Assembly: GCF_003013715.1 (NCBI RefSeq)
Contig: NC_072814.1
Location: 372,001-436,000, forward strand
Direction of reading: 5' to 3'
Length of the DNA: 64,000 nt
DNA from: Candidozyma auris
Taxonomy: Eukaryota; Ascomycota; Pichiomycetes; Serinales; Metschnikowiaceae
The position numbers and the translations under genes are program-made. The notes below the pieces were generated by a model that saw nothing but the letters and a program-made list of their open reading frames with translations, made no database searches and was not told the origin of the DNA. This document shows positions 1 to 9,818 of this stretch, in pieces (positions within the stretch are counted from its first letter, which is position 1; every line of letters begins with the position of its first letter).

Positions 1-235
1 TATTGATAAATTATACTTGCAGAAGAATTCCACACAACTATTTCAGCTTGCAGAAGCCTTCAGAGAACTTGCCCAGGATTGAAAACTTCCTCCCCTTGGG
101 TGCACATCTTTCATCAATAATTTCCATTATTACCACATTTCCACGTATAATGCTGACTAGATTTTTTAGGCACAATAAGAAACTACTCATACGCTCTTAA
201 ATCATTTTAGCGAGAATAAGAGATAACAATTATAA

Positions 236-2692
236 ATGCCGAAATCAACGAAAAAAACCACTGGGTACGCCCAGAAACTGAATCCGAAAATATACAAGTC
301 GCCCCATTATGGCGGCAAAAATCTAAAGAATTTTCTCTACAAAAGAGACAGACGCTTTAGTATCGTTAGCTCGTCCTCTTCAGAGTACAGCGAAGAAAAA
401 AAGCAGAGCGATTCCGACTCGGAATCGTCTCTTACAGCCTTGTCTGAGAAAGACGAGCAATCTGCACTGAGAAAAGGATCTGTGTTTTTTAGAGGCGAGA
501 AATTGCCGAGAGCTAGAGCTAAGGCCGTTGGCACAAAGTCATCGAAGACGGCTAAAAAGAGAGCGCCAAAGAAGGGTCCGAAGGCTTCCTACGCTCAAGT
601 TTTCGATTCTGACAGAGATGAAGAGCACTCGAGTGATGAATCTGTGGATCCTGTTGGGCTCACGGGCATTTACTCAATGATGGACGCAAATGGAAGCGCT
701 GTCGGTGATTCTGAATCAGATTCAGATGATTCTAGTGATAGCCAAGAGGATGCATCTTCAGATGACTCCTCAGACGATTCTGAAGTCGACTTTGTCCGCC
801 TACAAGCTGAAAGAAGAGCCAATGCCAAATCCAAGAAATCGTTAAAGGCTGTCAAGGCTTTGCAGAAGCAGAATACAGAGCCAGAAACGAAGAAGAGACG
901 AAAATCTTCCTATAGACGTCAATCAGAACTTCCTTTGCCCGATAACATCAACTTTAAATTTGAATTCGATGAAAACAATGACTCAGTCATAGAAGATGAC
1001 AGTGAAGAAGATATGGCCCTTAATGTTGTGAAAGCACCAAAGCCTGAAGAAGAAGATGTTGGTGAAGAAATCACTGACAATAGAGAAGATGCGAAACCCT
1101 CATACAATCTCAATTTTCAGTACGATGAGCCAATTCTCGACGTTCCCAAAATCAACGAAGAAGAGCTACAATCCGATGATGACTATGAATTCGACGACAA
1201 TGATCTCCTTGCAACCCTTCAAGCGGATAATGACATTGAAGACTTCATGACGAACACTCACAATGACTCAGAGACGCCTAGATCGAGACAAAGACTGGTT
1301 AGTTCCATCAACGAAGATGAAACTTTGGACCCCTTTCTCGAGGAGGAAGAGAAGTATTTGGTCAATGAATTCGAGATGAATGGATTCGATGATGAGAATG
1401 AGTTCCCCGCTCAATCAACTGGAACAGATTCCTCGAGTGGACTCAAAAATCAGAGTCAGGAAGAGAAAGGCACCAACGGTGACGATGACGAGGAGTCTCC
1501 ATTTATCGAAGGCTACCTCGAAGACGATGATGATGACGATGACGTTGATGAGTTCATGGATTTGATGGACTTCAGTGCTCCATTCTTCGAGGATGATAGT
1601 AAGGAGTCAGAGAGTAGTCTTCTGGATCTCAAGAGCGATGGCCTCGAAGGTTCCATCAAGGAGAAGCCGAATCAAGTCAAGTCCAGCAAAGGGACAAGCA
1701 ACAAGAAACGCAGAAAGCCAAAAGGTCCTCTTGACAGTGAAGAGGAGGATGACTCTTACTTGTGGAATTACTTCCTCAGTTCGGATGGAGATTCCGATAA
1801 TGAAACCAATACAGAACCAGTTGATGTCGAGGAACAACTCATTTTGGAGGAGATTTTCCGTCAAGAGAAGGAAGCACGCGAAGGACAGACAGAGCGGGAA
1901 TTTAGTCTTGAACCTTTGTCGGAGCACGAGTACGACAGCGGGGAATCTACTGACGTTGACACTTCACTTCCACCCACGTTAAAGAGAAATCAAACTGGCA
2001 GCAAGATGGCCAAAGAGGTCTTGTCTTCCAAAACAGCCGATTATAGGCCGCCTGTTCTCGGAACATGGGTCGCAATCGAAAGCAAACCGTTTAGTATCAT
2101 TGATGGCCTCTCCACACGCACGTTAAAAAGTAACCAAAATGCACAAAAGAACCCTCGAACCAAAGGATGGATGTCTATCGGTCTCGGAAACAAAACCGAT
2201 CACGAGGACGATGCTATTGAACTTGAAGAGCTTCTCAATATTAGCGAGCTTGACAATGACGACGAGAACGATATCCGTATCTGGCGAGATTTCAACAACA
2301 GGAAGAAGAAAGTGCCCCTTGGAGCCTTCCGCAATAAGTCACATCTTCACGAGCCTGTGCATGCTGTTCATGAACCGATGGTCAACTTCAGCTTGACCAG
2401 GATGAATAACGACTTCAATCCAGGAAGACGCAACAGCTCCCAGCGCAGAAAAGACAGGAGAAACAGTAGTGCCAATGAGATTCAGTCAAATTACAATAGT
2501 ATGGAAAGGACACAACACCTGCAAGACAGCGGTGTCCCTAAGCTGAAGAGAAGACGGGCTTCGAAAGCTGACCTGGGGTCGGAGGGTTACAGGTCCACTA
2601 AATCTGGTTTATTTAGTGCAAATGTGCTCACTGACGCGGAAGAGGTTATGGGAGAGGACAGAGACTTCATCGCATTAATCAAGGGTTTGTAG
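236..2692 (+). CDS. IFH1: Ifh1-like ribosomal-protein gene coactivator
   Basis: The 818-residue product is a nuclear coactivator. In yeast, Ifh1 docks on Fhl1 at ribosomal-protein gene promoters and couples their transcription to TOR and nutrient signals. The N-terminal two thirds is very acidic and Ser-rich, with long D/E runs near residues 430-450, typical of Ifh1/Crf1. Recognition rests on the C-terminal third: the block LGTWVAIESKPFSIIDGLST (about residues 615-635), then an acidic ELEELLNISELDNDDEND stretch, a KVPLGAFRNK segment, and the terminal TKSGLFSANVLTDAEEVMG motif. All four occur in this order in S. cerevisiae Ifh1 as I recall it. The protein is shorter than the roughly 1,100-residue S. 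cerevisiae protein. The ATG at 236 opens the frame. It could be called IFH1 or CRF1, since pre-duplication yeasts have a single gene. Confidence 0.88.
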   Translation: MPKSTKKTTGYAQKLNPKIYKSPHYGGKNLKNFLYKRDRRFSIVSSSSSEYSEEKKQSDSDSESSLTALSEKDEQSALRKGSVFFRGEKLPRARAKAVGTKSSKTAKKRAPKKGPKASYAQVFDSDRDEEHSSDESVDPVGLTGIYSMMDANGSAVGDSESDSDDSSDSQEDASSDDSSDDSEVDFVRLQAERRANAKSKKSLKAVKALQKQNTEPETKKRRKSSYRRQSELPLPDNINFKFEFDENNDSVIEDDSEEDMALNVVKAPKPEEEDVGEEITDNREDAKPSYNLNFQYDEPILDVPKINEEELQSDDDYEFDDNDLLATLQADNDIEDFMTNTHNDSETPRSRQRLVSSINEDETLDPFLEEEEKYLVNEFEMNGFDDENEFPAQSTGTDSSSGLKNQSQEEKGTNGDDDEESPFIEGYLEDDDDDDDVDEFMDLMDFSAPFFEDDSKESESSLLDLKSDGLEGSIKEKPNQVKSSKGTSNKKRRKPKGPLDSEEEDDSYLWNYFLSSDGDSDNETNTEPVDVEEQLILEEIFRQEKEAREGQTEREFSLEPLSEHEYDSGESTDVDTSLPPTLKRNQTGSKMAKEVLSSKTADYRPPVLGTWVAIESKPFSIIDGLSTRTLKSNQNAQKNPRTKGWMSIGLGNKTDHEDDAIELEELLNISELDNDDENDIRIWRDFNNRKKKVPLGAFRNKSHLHEPVHAVHEPMVNFSLTRMNNDFNPGRRNSSQRRKDRRNSSANEIQSNYNSMERTQHLQDSGVPKLKRRRASKADLGSEGYRSTKSGLFSANVLTDAEEVMGEDRDFIALIKGL

Positions 2693-2953
2693 GTATACTA
2701 TGTCATCAAGGAACACGTTTAAGATAATGAGTACACTGTAGACCTTAAGATTTGTATATTGCCATTTTATGGGGTTCCTTGGCTACGGTTCTGGCAGGCA
2801 TTCAAAGGTGTGGCCTGCACACAAGCGGGCCCAGCGACAAAAAACGAAGAGGAAAGGATAATTATCATCCCCACCAATCTTATCCTTTCTTTATAATTTC
2901 AGCGCTTTCCGAGCTCACAGATCCGACAGTAAACGTCTTCTCTTGTAGCAGTA

Positions 2954-4978
2954 ATGGCAGAGGAACCCCGTCGTTCATCCAGGACCAACAAGGGCCAACA
3001 CACAGGCAGAGATCTGTTCGACGTGTACTATAAACCGGAAGATGAGCCACCAGCAAAAAGACACAAAGGCGACGCCGAGTACAGCATCGACCAAGCGCCT
3101 GGAAGTGAAAGTGACGAAGATCTTCAATTTGAGAAGGACAACAATAGTGATGCCAATGAGGAAGGTGAGGTGAGATGTGATCCCTGTGGAACGACTCAGG
3201 ACAATTATGACGAGGAAACCGACGAAGGTGGCACCATGATTGAATGTGACAAATGCCGTACCTGGCAGCATGCCCGGTGCATGGGATTTAGGAGCGAGAC
3301 GCTGATTCCAGACAAGTACAACTGCAATCGATGTGCTGAGCCACAACAAAACGTGTTAGTCAGTCGAAGAAGGCCATCGATGGAAAAGAAGATTTGGAAG
3401 AAACCAACGAGTGCATCAAGTGCGGCAACGAAAACCAGAGAGAGTGTGGAAAAAGCGTTGAAGAACGTGATTGTGAAGCATGGGAAGTTCGATGCGGACT
3501 CCATTGCAAAGAAGCTTGAGGAGGCCGTTTTCCAGTGGTCAGGGTTGACGCCAAATAAGAAATACATAGACAAGAGTAGAAGCGTAATGGCTTTGGTGAA
3601 AAAAGAAGCTGTGGCAAGCAAGCTTGCCGATGGCTCGTTATCATTTCTGGATGCCGTTTCAAAGCCTCCGGAGGAGATAGATAGAGACTTGAAGGAGTAT
3701 GCCGAAAAGGTACGTCAAGAGTCTATTCGTCGTTCTGTACTTGTTGTCGAGGATCCACTGAGCCAACGTATACGCCGTACTCACAAAGGTGAAGAGGTAG
3801 TGGAAACTAGCAACAATCCTCTGGAAGCTGAAGATGTCAGTCTTATTACTAGAACTGTCGACCACCGCAAGTTTAAAGAGGAATCGCCTACTCCCAGAGA
3901 AACTATCAAGACCGATCCGCTGGCACCAAAAGTTTATCATTATGCTGATGATGACGAAGATGAAAAAGATGCCGAACCCCAAGAAGATCACGAGAATGCT
4001 GAGCCACAGGATGAGAAGAAGAAGAATGATGATCTCAGTGATGATGAGCTTGATTTTATTTTGAAGGGGCCTAGTACGCCACAACCAGAGAAGCCGAAAC
4101 CGGCACCTGTTAAAGAACAACCTAAGGTCAAGTTACCGCCTACAATGCCCGTGAAGTTTTGGTCAGGCGAGATTGTTTTTCCAGACTTTGCTGCTTTTGA
4201 TGCAAAAGCCGAATTTATCAGTTGTACAAAATACCAGAAGCCGAAGGACAATGTCACTGTAAGCTTCCATAACAGGGTTATTCGCGTCAGCAAGGAGTTG
4301 TTAGAGCGACCCAAATATCTCATCGAAGGCCGCTTGGACCGCTCAAGAGCTGACCCCTACCTCTCGAAGATCACAACTTCGAGAGACTTGTACGTTGTTA
4401 AACTCAACCCCGTGGATAGACAAGAAGAGTTTCATAGGTTGTACGACTACTTGCTTCAAAAGAACAAGGTAGGGGTCTTGTCCAACAGGGCTGCTTGTGC
4501 TAAAGATGCGTACGTTTTTGCTTTGAACAGCAATAATGTGCCAGAATACCTAAACTTCGCTAACCTTGGAGCTGGAGAAGGGCTTTATGCCATTTTTGTT
4601 GTTAAGAAGGACTACATACCTGTTGGAAAGAGTATTCTCAAGAAATCTCCCTCTACGACACAGCCGCAGATGGCGCCGTCACAACCTCCGGCAGATCTCA
4701 ACTCGATCTTGCTGAAGCTTAGTGGAATATCTGGCAACAACAGTGCTCCCCAAATGAACCACTCTGGGCCACACTCTCATCAACAGCAACATCCTTCTCA
4801 TTTGCCGCCTATTCCTCCACAATATGGCCAATTCCAAGAGCCTCAGAATCTTTCACAAGATCAAATCAACTATCTCTCTAATTTGGTGAATCAAAATCCT
4901 CATGTACAACAAAATCCTCAGGCACTCCTCCATTTATTGCATCAGGCAGAGCAAGGTGGACATAATCCATATCGTTAG
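2954..4978 (+). CDS. BYE1: Bye1-like PHD/TFIIS-central/SPOC transcription elongation factor
   Basis: The 674-residue protein has the full Bye1 architecture. A PHD finger lies at residues 73-128, with zinc ligands C75, C78, C98, C101, H106, C109, C124 and C127. A TFIIS central (linker) domain covers roughly residues 155-270. An acidic linker follows, then a SPOC domain at about 398-550 and a Q/H/P-rich tail. In S. cerevisiae Bye1 binds RNA polymerase II through the TFIIS-like domain and trimethylated H3K4 through the PHD finger, acting during early elongation. It lacks the TFIIS zinc ribbon that stimulates RNA cleavage, and none is visible here. The ATG at 2954 lies 261 bp after the IFH1 stop on the same strand. 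A CTG-start extension upstream in another frame is a shadow. Confidence 0.9.
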   Translation: MAEEPRRSSRTNKGQHTGRDLFDVYYKPEDEPPAKRHKGDAEYSIDQAPGSESDEDLQFEKDNNSDANEEGEVRCDPCGTTQDNYDEETDEGGTMIECDKCRTWQHARCMGFRSETLIPDKYNCNRCAEPQQNVLVSRRRPSMEKKIWKKPTSASSAATKTRESVEKALKNVIVKHGKFDADSIAKKLEEAVFQWSGLTPNKKYIDKSRSVMALVKKEAVASKLADGSLSFLDAVSKPPEEIDRDLKEYAEKVRQESIRRSVLVVEDPLSQRIRRTHKGEEVVETSNNPLEAEDVSLITRTVDHRKFKEESPTPRETIKTDPLAPKVYHYADDDEDEKDAEPQEDHENAEPQDEKKKNDDLSDDELDFILKGPSTPQPEKPKPAPVKEQPKVKLPPTMPVKFWSGEIVFPDFAAFDAKAEFISCTKYQKPKDNVTVSFHNRVIRVSKELLERPKYLIEGRLDRSRADPYLSKITTSRDLYVVKLNPVDRQEEFHRLYDYLLQKNKVGVLSNRAACAKDAYVFALNSNNVPEYLNFANLGAGEGLYAIFVVKKDYIPVGKSILKKSPSTTQPQMAPSQPPADLNSILLKLSGISGNNSAPQMNHSGPHSHQQQHPSHLPPIPPQYGQFQEPQNLSQDQINYLSNLVNQNPHVQQNPQALLHLLHQAEQGGHNPYR

Positions 4979-5523
4979 CTCATGCTGACGTTTTGTACCA
5001 TATAGTTTTAATGTGTGATGACCTTATGAAGAACAAGTAATACGGAGCTTCAGATGATGGCATTTTGCGAAGCTTAGTAAGTTATAATCACCGTTCAGAA
5101 GTTCTTCATGTGTCTCCATGTTGTATGTCTTTGAAATAATATTGATATTCTCTGCAACATTTTGTAGTTGTAGTCATCTACTAGGAAGAGGAGTATGATC
5201 TGTTTGCTACTGAAATGCAATTGTATAAAGTAAATACAAGCCATGGCCATTGCATCCACGTTAGTCACTGCAAGGATCCTTCAAACTTTCTCGAAATCAC
5301 CTTGAAAGAAACTTGACCCCATAATGTGCTAGACTTTATAAAATCTTCAATACAGGACGCTACAAACTCTAGCTTCGATACAATCTCGAGGTCGTCTATA
5401 CCAATGTAGGGCTACTGATAATCCTGCACATCCTATGACATAGTGCAATTACGAAATCAAGAGTAGTTGCCTGCACACTACCTAATCCAACCACCACTAT
5501 TCCAGTATCGACAAGCTCATGTT
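4979..5523. other. Intergenic region BYE1-RAD9
   Basis: This is the 3' flank of BYE1 and the promoter of RAD9. It is AT-rich with scattered TATA-like stretches (for example near 5224 and 5336). I found no RNA gene or conserved small ORF. Confidence 0.6.
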
Positions 5524-8298
5524 ATGCCTGAGGAAACTACCAATGTCTCAGAATGTCAGCATAACAACAGTCTTGTGTTTGCATCAGACTATGGTGATCA
5601 AAACAACGAATCGAATGCAACCGGGAAGGATCTAAGTTCCCGGTCAGACAACTCCAACGGGAACGGCACAGTTATTCCTGGAACAAATGATGCCACACAA
5701 GCGGATGTGCTGGTTAATGATAGCGCCTCTCGCAATGGTCTCGAATTAGGTAATCTTATGACATTTTCCCCAACGAGGCTCTCTCAGAACTCCTCATCTC
5801 CAATAAGGTATCTACATGCTACGCGTGAGATGAAAAGCATGCCCACTCTCGAGACGACGTCTGGCCACTCGAGTAAGTCACCTTCTGTGTTACATAGAAG
5901 CGCTTCCGATAGTAATGCTGGCAATGAGCAAGCCGTATGGCCAAAAAGAGGTGAACACACAGATCTCGCTGATACCCAGGTGATTGCACCTCCTCCACTT
6001 GCTCTTCCGAACATTGAAAGCGATACGCAAGTGATAAAACAATCACATATAAAACCTGAAGGACTCACTAGTACACCACAGGACGACAAGATACTTTCAC
6101 CCAGACTCCCGCTTTACAGAGAGGAACAAGACACTCAACGAATACCGCGAGAACTTAACGATGATGCTACACAAGTTATACAAAAAAAGGAGGTAGTGTG
6201 GGAAAGCACTCAACCAATCACACAGGTTGTGAAAGGTTCGCTGAGTACACACACGATATCGAGCTCACCGGGCCGCATAAATGAATCTGACTACAACGAA
6301 GAGAATACTACGACGGTGGTTCTCTCTCCTGTGGACCAGGAACAAGAACCTACGACCCAAGTTTTGAATACTCAAGAGGAAATTTTTCTGCCAGAAGAGA
6401 GGGATGGAATATCGGTTGACCTCAGTATAAAGCCTGTTATTCTGAGTAGCCAAAAGTACGAGAAAAATCATGAACAACAAGATCAGCATCATCTAAGTGT
6501 CATGAGTAACGAAGACAAAGATGAACGGTATAATGAGATCTTCTATGAGGACAGTCTATTTCAACACAAGCTAAAGAGAACACAAGCTGATAGTGACATG
6601 GAACCCGATATAACTGAGGAAGTCTCCCAGCAAGCCCCTTTACGGAAGACAACATGGAGCCAATCTGCATCCCGAAGCATCACCGACAGTAATCCTCCGC
6701 AAAAACTGCCATGGAGTCCGTCCTCGTCTGATCTCGAAGATATATCCCAAGACGTGAGTGGATTGGATTTGGATCTTTTAAAGCGAAAGCTGAGTGACAG
6801 TATAATGTTGCTGCAAGATAACTATGATGAAAGCCGCGAGCATATAAATGTTCCAAAGAAAAGAAAGATAAATCATATTGCATCACAATCGCAGATTCAA
6901 CCAGAAAATGGCATATCTGCAGAGGAGCTGACGGTTATTGAAATAGAGGACATCACAGATGTCGATGCAGTTTGGGCGTTCTACCAATTTAGATATTTTC
7001 CCGCCAAGATCATCCAAGCAATCGACTCTATCCACACGCTCGTGGAATTTACTGACTGCCAGAAGAAGCTCAAGAATTCCGATTTGTATTACCTTGATGT
7101 AAGAATTGGAGATGTGGTTCGGACTTTGAAGGGACCAGCTGAATATGTTGTTACCCGGATGGCCACAACACAAGATGATTATCCATTGAAAAGCTTGAGA
7201 GGTTATGACACTCTCTACTTATCTAAAAAAGGCAAACACAACATAGCTAGTGGCACAGAAGTTTCCGAGAGCTTGCTCAATTGCTACATGGAGGTTGACG
7301 ATTGGGTCATGCATCAACTGCGCTTTCAGGTGATGTTTCAAGGCATTGATCTAGTACAGAACGATTATGGAGCGGTTCTGCAAACTTTATCGCGTCGTCT
7401 GGCAATCAGCACCCCCACAAAACCGAAAGGTCTTGCCCAACAAGAGCCAAAATTTAGAAGTCCAAGGAAGCAGAAGGCGATGAAGGGTTCCACTGAGGAT
7501 GCACAGACGTTTAAGGAATGTGTTTTTTTCATTACCTCCATGGCTTCAGATCGTAAGAGGCGCTTGACTAGTATTATCAAAGAGCATGGCGGAACCGTAT
7601 TCGACACGGAGCTCAGAAGACTAGTGTCTTTCGAAGTGAGCAGCACGTACCATCTCAAGATAAGTCTGAAGCGATTCACGGATATGAAGTTTGGTGCCTT
7701 TCTTTCAGACGGACATTCGAGAAGCGCCAAGTACTTACAAGCTTTAGCATTGGGTTGGCCCATTCTCGCGGATAGTTTCATTGAGCAGGCAATAGAAGAT
7801 TTTGACTTGCTTAAGAATTGGCAGGCATTTCTTCTACCGGCTGGTCGCTCGATGTACACGAAGAACTTAAAGAGTCAGGATATCTTCAACTTCAGAATGA
7901 ACATTGACCAAGGGTACGACTTAAACATGCAGTTTGGTAATCATTCAGGTCTCATGGCAACAACAAACATTTTGATATATCGAAGAAGACAAGATAGACA
8001 GACAATTGATATGTGTGAATTCATATTTCATGCTTTTGGGGCACAAACGTTACAGACATTTGATTCAGAAGAGAACCTTTCCTTCCATATCAAAGAAAAT
8101 ACTGATATGAATTTCTTGGTATTGGACAATACTGACAATGAAATCATGAGACGATTTGATGGTAGGAAAACTAGAAGTGGGTTTTCAAAAACAGATGAAT
8201 ATGTTACCTTCGGAATCATAGATTGGGAGTGGGTTGTTCAGTGTACTATAAGCAGCTTTGTGTGGCCGCCTATTGCATACGGTGTTTCCAAGTACTAA
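5524..8298 (+). CDS. RAD9: Rad9-like DNA-damage checkpoint adaptor (Tudor + tandem BRCT)
   Basis: The open frame begins at a TTG at 5467, but the first ATG is at 5524, giving 924 residues. The N-terminal half is disordered and holds an array of Thr-Gln motifs at T151, T168, T204, T216, T229, T233 and T278, each with Ile, Val or Leu at +3. This looks like the Mec1/Tel1 phospho-cluster that recruits Rad53 FHA domains. A Tudor-like segment (AVWAFYQFRYFPAKIIQ) follows at about residues 481-540; in Rad9/Crb2/53BP1 this domain reads methylated histone H3K79 or H4K20. Two BRCT repeats end the protein: the first near FFITSMASDRKRRLTSIIKEH, the second ending in the GIIDWEWVVQ motif. S. cerevisiae Rad9 is longer (1,309). 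The gene converges on PUT1 with 74 bp between stops. Confidence 0.88.
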   Translation: MPEETTNVSECQHNNSLVFASDYGDQNNESNATGKDLSSRSDNSNGNGTVIPGTNDATQADVLVNDSASRNGLELGNLMTFSPTRLSQNSSSPIRYLHATREMKSMPTLETTSGHSSKSPSVLHRSASDSNAGNEQAVWPKRGEHTDLADTQVIAPPPLALPNIESDTQVIKQSHIKPEGLTSTPQDDKILSPRLPLYREEQDTQRIPRELNDDATQVIQKKEVVWESTQPITQVVKGSLSTHTISSSPGRINESDYNEENTTTVVLSPVDQEQEPTTQVLNTQEEIFLPEERDGISVDLSIKPVILSSQKYEKNHEQQDQHHLSVMSNEDKDERYNEIFYEDSLFQHKLKRTQADSDMEPDITEEVSQQAPLRKTTWSQSASRSITDSNPPQKLPWSPSSSDLEDISQDVSGLDLDLLKRKLSDSIMLLQDNYDESREHINVPKKRKINHIASQSQIQPENGISAEELTVIEIEDITDVDAVWAFYQFRYFPAKIIQAIDSIHTLVEFTDCQKKLKNSDLYYLDVRIGDVVRTLKGPAEYVVTRMATTQDDYPLKSLRGYDTLYLSKKGKHNIASGTEVSESLLNCYMEVDDWVMHQLRFQVMFQGIDLVQNDYGAVLQTLSRRLAISTPTKPKGLAQQEPKFRSPRKQKAMKGSTEDAQTFKECVFFITSMASDRKRRLTSIIKEHGGTVFDTELRRLVSFEVSSTYHLKISLKRFTDMKFGAFLSDGHSRSAKYLQALALGWPILADSFIEQAIEDFDLLKNWQAFLLPAGRSMYTKNLKSQDIFNFRMNIDQGYDLNMQFGNHSGLMATTNILIYRRRQDRQTIDMCEFIFHAFGAQTLQTFDSEENLSFHIKENTDMNFLVLDNTDNEIMRRFDGRKTRSGFSKTDEYVTFGIIDWEWVVQCTISSFVWPPIAYGVSKY

Positions 8299-8339
8299 AT
8301 ATATTAGTCTATAATGCATTACGTCGTAAAGAAAAAGTT

Positions 8340-8387
8340 TCTATGCAAAGAGCTTTCTATGCAAAGAGCATTCTATGCGAAGAGCCT
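8340..8387. repeat. Three tandem 16-bp repeats across the PUT1 stop codon
   Basis: Three near-identical 16-bp units lie at 8340-8355, 8356-8371 and 8372-8387 (unit tctatgcaaagagctt with one to three differences). The third contains the end of PUT1, so the other two carry extra copies of its last codons plus stop just downstream on the minus strand. Confidence 0.85.
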
Positions 8388-9818
8388 CTTGAACATAGTC
8401 AGAAGGGCACTTCTCACCAATGGGAAGCCATTATCGTTCTTGACGGCATCGCCATTCTCCTCCAATCTTCTCAACAAATACTCCTTGGTCTCCAATGGAG
8501 GTCCCCAAGGAACGTATTTGATAACATTGTCAACCTTGTCGTTCTTGATGAGATCATAAGTGACCGAGTCGGCCATGCCTAACAACTGACCCAAGCAGAT
8601 ATTAGCCTTATTCTTGTTACCAATAGAGAACTCGCTCTTGTAGGTCTTCTGGGTAGCCAATCTCATGGACTCAGCATTGTGAGAAGCAACCACCAAGTGG
8701 CCAATGACAGACTCGTTGCCCTGGTGAGCCAAAATAGAATCAATGCAATAGGAGATACCCTGATCGTAGTTCATGTCAGTGTCTTCCTTGGTTTTATGAA
8801 TGACAGTGTCACGGTTCTTCTCGGAGTGAATGTATGCGCCTCTTACCAACTTCAAGCCCAATCTGTAGTTGTTCTCTTTGGCCAACTTCTCCTCCATGGC
8901 CAACAAATCGGAAGATTCAGACAAGTACATTTGCAAAGTGCCGACAACAGAAACAGGGGAGTTAACCTTGTTGAACTTCTTGTACAACCTTCTCTGAAGT
9001 TCGTAGACACCGTTTTGAAGCTCGTGCTTCTCGGCGTCAATAACACCGACAGCAAATGGAGCCACTCTAGATGGGTATAACTGAGCCAATCTTTGGTTAG
9101 CGTCGTAGATAGTCTGGCAAACGGCAGAAGCCTTAGAGACCAAGTCTTCGAACAACTCCTTGTACTCTGGAGAGTTGTAGTTCTTCAACACGGCAGCGGC
9201 ATTCTTGACAAAGCCAGTGGGCTTCAAGGCCACGTAACCAGGAGGAATAGCGTTGATGTCCTTACCAGAAGTTTCGAGCATCAGGATGGTGTGAGGAATC
9301 AAAATTTCGTTGACCGAGTGCTGGGTTTGCTCAACAATGTAGTCTGGGTTGACGTTCTCATTACCGTTACAAGCCTCTATGGTCAAGGAGATCATCATGT
9401 TGTTGATACCTCTCTTGGCCAATCTGGCGCCGGTCTTCTTAACTTCGTCGATGTTCTCGCCTCCACAGTAAATGTTGTAAACGAAAGCCTTGATGAGAGG
9501 CATGGGAACGTAAGGAAAAGCCTTGATGGCCATGTTCAAGAGAGACTTGTGAGAGGCAACAGTGCCGATCATCATGAAAGAAAGCAACTCTCCCGCAGTG
9601 AAGTCCTTCAAGTATGCAAAGTTGGGGCTTCTCACGGGAAGAGCATCTGGAGTAGGAGGCACAGGGGCCTGTTGGTGTTGGGACTCGGCCACTGGGGCAA
9701 AGTTGTTTTTCTTGTCTGGAGAGCTGTGGAAGCATCTAAGAAGTACCGGCTGGCGGCGTAGAGCCACTGCTCTAGCAGCGACGACAGAGGAAGGTAAAGC
9801 GTGCCGAAGGGAGATCAT
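8373..9818 (-). CDS. PUT1: Mitochondrial proline dehydrogenase (proline oxidase)
   Basis: The 481-residue enzyme oxidises L-proline to delta-1-pyrroline-5-carboxylate with FAD in the mitochondrion, the first step of proline use as nitrogen or carbon source. The N-terminus is Arg/Ala-rich without acidic residues (RHALPSSVVAARAVALRR), as expected of a matrix presequence. The beta/alpha-barrel signature LKLVRGAYIHSEK and the downstream HKTKEDTDMNYDQGISY segment are the conserved proline dehydrogenase core. The length is close to S. cerevisiae Put1 (476). The ATG complement is at 9816-9818. The coding region uses mainly preferred codons (TTG, AAG, GTC), which suggests high expression when induced. 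The 2-kb upstream region is shared with the divergent SLS1-like gene. I did not find a convincing Put3 CGG-N10-CCG site. The C-terminal stop lies in a tandem repeat. Confidence 0.95.
   Translation of the reverse strand: MISLRHALPSSVVAARAVALRRQPVLLRCFHSSPDKKNNFAPVAESQHQQAPVPPTPDALPVRSPNFAYLKDFTAGELLSFMMIGTVASHKSLLNMAIKAFPYVPMPLIKAFVYNIYCGGENIDEVKKTGARLAKRGINNMMISLTIEACNGNENVNPDYIVEQTQHSVNEILIPHTILMLETSGKDINAIPPGYVALKPTGFVKNAAAVLKNYNSPEYKELFEDLVSKASAVCQTIYDANQRLAQLYPSRVAPFAVGVIDAEKHELQNGVYELQRRLYKKFNKVNSPVSVVGTLQMYLSESSDLLAMEEKLAKENNYRLGLKLVRGAYIHSEKNRDTVIHKTKEDTDMNYDQGISYCIDSILAHQGNESVIGHLVVASHNAESMRLATQKTYKSEFSIGNKNKANICLGQLLGMADSVTYDLIKNDKVDNVIKYVPWGPPLETKEYLLRRLEENGDAVKNDNGFPLVRSALLTMFKRLFA

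Noticed and set aside
3..200. 65-codon frame at the window start
   Set aside because: Short, non-ATG and AT-rich. It is most likely the IFH1 upstream region.
1607..1927. Hydrophobic minus-strand frame opposite IFH1
   Set aside because: It is the antisense of a D/E-rich coding stretch, which yields artificial hydrophobic frames.
5467..5523. Extended RAD9 N-terminus from TTG
   Set aside because: There is no ATG in this stretch; the first ATG is at 5524. The same logic removed GTG/TTG extensions of SLS1, MCP2, RRN5, CPR1, AHP1, SEC1, the yapsin-like gene and SLN1.
9093..9761. 222-codon plus-strand frame inside PUT1
   Set aside because: It lies antisense to the clearly coding PUT1. Its composition mirrors PUT1 codon bias and it has no family features.
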